Position numbers and translations under genes: made by a program. The notes beneath the pieces are model-generated. The model saw only the letters and a list, made by a program, of their open reading frames with translations. It did no database searches and was not told the DNA's origin. This document shows positions 61,695 through 64,000 of a stretch of DNA of 64,000 nucleotides, one piece after another (position 1 is the first letter of the stretch; every line of letters begins with the position of its first letter). This stretch comes from Clostridia bacterium (GTDB lineage: Bacteria; Bacillota; Clostridia; Christensenellales; Aristaeellaceae), in the NCBI GenBank assembly GCA_017464305.1, contig JAFUDS010000001.1, positions 263,747-327,746 on the forward strand, written 5' to 3'.

Positions 61695-61979
61695 ATGTAC
61701 GAAGACAAAACGCTGGTATGCAAAGACTGTGGCCAGGAATTCGTGTTCACCGCTGGCGAACAGGAATTCTACGCCGAAAAGGGCTTTCAGAACGAGCCCA
61801 CCCGCTGCAAGGCCTGCCGTCAGGCCCGCAAGGCGAATCGCCCTGCTGCCGGCGCTAACCGCGTGATGTATGACGCGATCTGTGCCGAGTGTGGCAAGCC
61901 CACGCAGGTTCCCTTCGAGCCGAAGGAAGATCGTCCCGTCTACTGCAGCGAATGCTTTGCTGCCCGCCGCGGAATCTAA
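61695..61979 (+). CDS. Small zinc-ribbon protein
   Basis: 94 residues with four CxxC pairs: CKDC near 10, CKAC near 38, CAEC near 66 and CSEC near 84. The pairs make two zinc ribbons; the first half (TLVCKDCGQEFVFTAGEQEFY) is the widespread zinc-ribbon domain often fused to or found with cold-shock and RNA-binding proteins. No enzymatic motif. Start at the ATG preceded by GGGGG about ten bases upstream. It lies downstream of a promoter and a long structured leader, and ends in a strong terminator, so it is transcribed alone. Confidence 0.9.
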   Translation: MYEDKTLVCKDCGQEFVFTAGEQEFYAEKGFQNEPTRCKACRQARKANRPAAGANRVMYDAICAECGKPTQVPFEPKEDRPVYCSECFAARRGI

Positions 61980-61988
61980 TTGAAAAAA

Positions 61989-62017
61989 GGCTCGCCCCGA
62001 CGGGGGCGAGTTTTTTT
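61989..62017 (+). terminator. Terminator of the zinc-ribbon gene
   Basis: CTCGCCCC pairs with GGGGCGAG across a short loop, followed by seven T. Confidence 0.92.
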
Positions 62018-62018
62018 G

Positions 62019-62152
62019 TCCCCCGCCTTCGGCGGGGAAAAGTTTTATCCTTCTTCAATGAAGGACGAGTCTTTTATCCCCCGCCTTTGGCGGGAATATT
62101 TTTTTATCTCTCCGCCTTCGGCGGGGAAGCGTTTTGCTTCCTGATCGGCGGT
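62019..62152. repeat. Series of CCCCGCC-TTC-GGCGGGG hairpins
   Basis: Three near-identical GC hairpins (about 62020-62037, 62079-62094 and 62110-62126) alternate with T-rich runs, between convergent genes. The 3' ends of both the zinc-ribbon and helicase transcripts lie here. Confidence 0.75.
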
Positions 62153-62156
62153 TTTT

Positions 62157-63332
62157 TTATATATTGGCGAAGAAGGGCTTCCCTTCCTCATCCTTCAGGA
62201 TATCATCCTCAAAATGCAGGGGCGTGGGCTGGGTCAGCATATATTTCAGAATCTCGTCCATCCGGACGCTCTCCTTAAAGGTCACCAGGGAGAAGCTGAC
62301 GCCGTGCTTATGGGCCCGGCCCGTGCGGCCGATGCGATGGAGATAGTACTCATTCTCGTTGGGCAGGTCGAAATTGATGACCGCCTCCACATCGTCCACG
62401 TCGATGCCCCGGGCCGCCACGTCCGTGGAAACCAGGATGGGGAACTTACCCCGCTTGAAGTCGTTCATGACCACATTCCGCTTCGCCTGGGGGATATCCC
62501 CATGCAGGCACTGGGCGTCATAGCCCTCTTTATTCAGCCGGCTGGTCAGCTTATCGGTCATGAATTTCGTGTTGCAAAAGATCATCACCCGGCCATACAC
62601 ATCCGCGTCCAGCAGATACATCAAGCGGTCGATCTTCTCGTTCTGCTCCACGGAGATAACGTACTGCGTAATCTGGGGGCGATCCTCCTTGGTGGCCTCC
62701 ACCGTTACCTCCACCGGGTCGTGCTGATATTTCCAGGCGATGGTCAGCACCTCCTGATTGGTGGTGGCAGAAAAGAGCACCAGCTGCCGATCCACCGGTG
62801 TGGCCTCGATGATCTTCGTCACATCCTTGACGAAGCCCATGTTCAGCATTTCATCCGCCTCGTCCAGCACCATGGTGTGCACGGCGTCCAGGGAGATGTT
62901 TCTCCGCTGCATGTGGTCCAGCAGGCGCCCCGGGGTGGCGATGACGATCTGGGGCTTCCGCTTCAGCAGGCTGATCTGCTTGGAGATACTCTGTCCGCCG
63001 TAAAGCACGGCGATGCGCACCCCTTTAATAAACTTCGCCAACTGGGTCAGCTCCTCGCCGATCTGCAGCGCCAGCTCCCGGGTGGGGGCCAGCACGATCT
63101 CCTGCACCCGGCTATCCTTCAGCTGGACGTATTCCAGCATGGGGATGCCGAAGGCGCAGGTTTTCCCCGTGCCCGTGGGGGCAATGGCGTTGATGTCCAC
63201 GCCCTCCATCATCAGGGGAATGGTCCGGGCCTGTACGGTGGAAGGCTCCTGAAAGCCCATGGCCTCCACCGCCTGCAAAATCTCCCGGCTCAGGTCCATC
63301 TCCTCAAAGCTTGTCGGAATCTGTTCTGTCAA
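62157..63332 (-). CDS. DEAD-box ATP-dependent RNA helicase
   Basis: 391 residues, a helicase core without the C-terminal RNA-binding extension found in CshA or DeaD. Motifs: Q motif FEEMDLSREILQAVEAMGFQEPS near the start, APTGTGKTCAF (I), APTRELALQ (Ia), VLDEADEML (II), LFSATTNQEV (III), STDVAARGIDVD (V) and HRIGRTGRA (VI). The start chosen is a TTG with GAGAGG eight bases upstream; a longer in-frame start at 63455 would translate part of a dispersed repeat and is rejected. Probably involved in RNA unwinding, ribosome assembly or decay. Confidence 0.93.
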   Translation of the reverse strand: MTEQIPTSFEEMDLSREILQAVEAMGFQEPSTVQARTIPLMMEGVDINAIAPTGTGKTCAFGIPMLEYVQLKDSRVQEIVLAPTRELALQIGEELTQLAKFIKGVRIAVLYGGQSISKQISLLKRKPQIVIATPGRLLDHMQRRNISLDAVHTMVLDEADEMLNMGFVKDVTKIIEATPVDRQLVLFSATTNQEVLTIAWKYQHDPVEVTVEATKEDRPQITQYVISVEQNEKIDRLMYLLDADVYGRVMIFCNTKFMTDKLTSRLNKEGYDAQCLHGDIPQAKRNVVMNDFKRGKFPILVSTDVAARGIDVDDVEAVINFDLPNENEYYLHRIGRTGRAHKHGVSFSLVTFKESVRMDEILKYMLTQPTPLHFEDDILKDEEGKPFFANI

Positions 63333-63364
63333 ATGGATAACCTCTCTATCGTGCTTCGTGGTAT

Positions 63365-63506
63365 GCGTGCGGGAGTTCCCCTCCGGGGCACGGCTCGCGC
63401 CTCCGTTCCAGACGTAGCGGCACAAAGCGGCTGCCTTCGCGCTAGCGCTCGCCACCCGCTAAGTGCCGACGTCTTCCAAGGGCCCCTGAGTGAAACATCC
63501 CTTCGC
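63365..63506 (-). repeat. Dispersed structured repeat, copy C
   Basis: Third copy, in the opposite orientation to A and B, between the TSCPD and helicase genes. Reading on the minus strand the apical hairpin is GCGC-TA-GCGC and the 3' hairpin is GGC-GCGA-GCC, again different sequences with preserved pairing. The outer stem has one mismatch (TCAGGGGC against GCCCCGGA). Confidence 0.88.
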
Positions 63507-63522
63507 AAATTACTTCACTTTT

Positions 63523-63762
63523 TCATTCATGATAGGCGCGGATGGCCTTGGCCAGCTGATCCGGGCAGGAGGTGTCTCCCTTGCAAGGGATACCCTCCAG
63601 CCGCTTCGCCACCTCTTCCGCGTTCTGCCCGATGACCATCCGGGCCAGGCCCTGGGTGTTCCCCCGGCAGCCGCGATGAATCTTGCAGTAGGTGATGATG
63701 CCGTCCTGAATCTCCAGGTCCATGGCCGTGGAGCAGGTGCCATGCGTCTGATATGTAAACAT
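63523..63762 (-). CDS. TSCPD domain protein
   Basis: 79 residues, the length of the stand-alone TSCPD family (TIGR03905). The namesake motif is seen at DTSCPDQLAKAI near residue 64, and Cys residues at CSTAM, YCKIHRGCRGNTQG and IPCKGD may bind a metal. The domain is also found at the end of class II ribonucleotide reductases; the role of the small form is unknown. ATG with GGAGG upstream. It lies between tuf and the helicase gene. Confidence 0.9.
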   Translation of the reverse strand: MFTYQTHGTCSTAMDLEIQDGIITYCKIHRGCRGNTQGLARMVIGQNAEEVAKRLEGIPCKGDTSCPDQLAKAIRAYHE

Positions 63763-63802
63763 AATTGGAAACCCTCCTCGCGGGAATGCCGCGAAAATAC
63801 CA

Positions 63803-63835
63803 TAAAAGGAACGCTCCCGCTGCGGGGAGCGTTCC
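63803..63835 (-). terminator. Terminator of tuf
   Basis: GGAACGCTCCC (63808-63818) pairs perfectly with GGGAGCGTTCC (63825-63835); TTTT follows on the minus strand. Confidence 0.93.
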
Positions 63836-63849
63836 GGGAGAAAACCTAA

Positions 63850-64000
63850 TTATTCGATAACCTTGGCCACGACGCCAGAGCCCACGGTGCGGCCGCCTTC
63901 GCGGATAGCGAAGCGCAGTCCCTGCTCCATGGCGATGGGGGTGATCAGGGTGATTTCCATGTCGATGTTATCGCCGGGCATCACCATTTCCACGCCCTCC
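63850..64000 (-). CDS. tuf: Elongation factor Tu (3' end only)
   Basis: The minus strand is open from the window edge to a TAA at 63850 and codes for the last 49 residues, including [20 protein letters not shown] and [20 protein letters not shown], the highly conserved C-terminal domain III of EF-Tu. EF-Tu brings aminoacyl-tRNA to the ribosome. The rest of the gene lies beyond the right edge. A strong terminator follows, so the TSCPD gene is not in the same transcript. Confidence 0.97.
   Translation of the reverse strand, partial: EGVEMVMPGDNIDMEITLITPIAMEQGLRFAIREGGRTVGSGVVAKVIE

Noticed and set aside
63333-63455. N-terminal extension of the DEAD-box helicase from an ATG at 63455
   Set aside because: The extension would translate the dispersed repeat, and the TTG at 63332 has a good ribosome-binding site and gives a normal N-terminus.

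Overview
This 64 kb window is a stretch of chromosome from a fairly GC-rich member of the Bacillota, most likely of the class Clostridia. The evidence is a Gram-positive PolC replicase, an HrcA/CIRCE heat-shock operon, the Rex redox repressor, RNase J, strong GGAGG ribosome-binding sites, sigma-A type promoters, frequent GTG and TTG starts, the MEP isoprenoid pathway and a meso-diaminopimelate dehydrogenase. No rRNA, tRNA, phage, IS element or CRISPR array was found. Most genes lie on the minus strand.

Layout. 1-0.4 kb: 3' end of an aldo/keto reductase with a ferredoxin tail. 0.5-5.4 kb: heat-shock operon hrcA-grpE-dnaK-dnaJ behind a sigma-A promoter and a perfect CIRCE operator. 5.5-12.7 kb: a VanW-family protein coupled to rex, mltG with a YlbF-family gene, RNase J and glyA. 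12.8-13.2 kb: first copy of a dispersed structured repeat, the SRP RNA gene, and two divergent promoters. 13.2-15.7 kb: DUF1846 protein and a sugar nucleotidyltransferase. 15.9-23.7 kb: metal-binding lipoprotein-like protein, 4-alpha-glucanotransferase, M29 aminopeptidase, MFS transporter, SIMPL protein, YgjP-type metallopeptidase and an FMN-binding protein. 23.9-25.5 kb: an AT-richer island with a DUF4143 ATPase and a 23-bp tandem array. 25.5-35.8 kb: a carboxylesterase, a large hybrid histidine kinase, an acyltransferase-like membrane protein, CapA, a secreted papain-like protein, Ppx/GppA and a DivIC-like protein.

35.8-46.2 kb is the long operon frr-uppS-cdsA-dxr-rseP-ispG-polC behind a near-consensus promoter; it joins translation recycling, isoprenoid, undecaprenyl and phospholipid precursor synthesis, intramembrane proteolysis and replication. 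46.3-48.9 kb is a dapA-dapB-ddh operon for meso-diaminopimelate. 49.0-54.8 kb holds a tight set in which five genes overlap by ATGA: MoxR ATPase, DUF58/TgpA-like membrane protein, a lipoprotein with half a binding-protein fold, DUF3842 and an ECF transporter S component. 54.9-61.2 kb: 5'-nucleotidase C-terminal-domain protein, MATE exporter, MscL with a zinc ribbon, a HerA/YjgR-like ATPase with a long tail, and araD. 61.4-64 kb: a promoter-driven candidate structured RNA before a zinc-ribbon protein, a DEAD-box helicase, a TSCPD protein and the 3' end of tuf.

The least ordinary content is non-coding: a three-copy ~140 bp element with compensatory changes in several stems, an unassigned ~225 nt RNA closed by a long-range stem, and several families of intergenic inverted repeats. 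The most interesting protein-level leads are the coupled MoxR-to-ECF operon and the HerA-like gene with a strong internal translation start.
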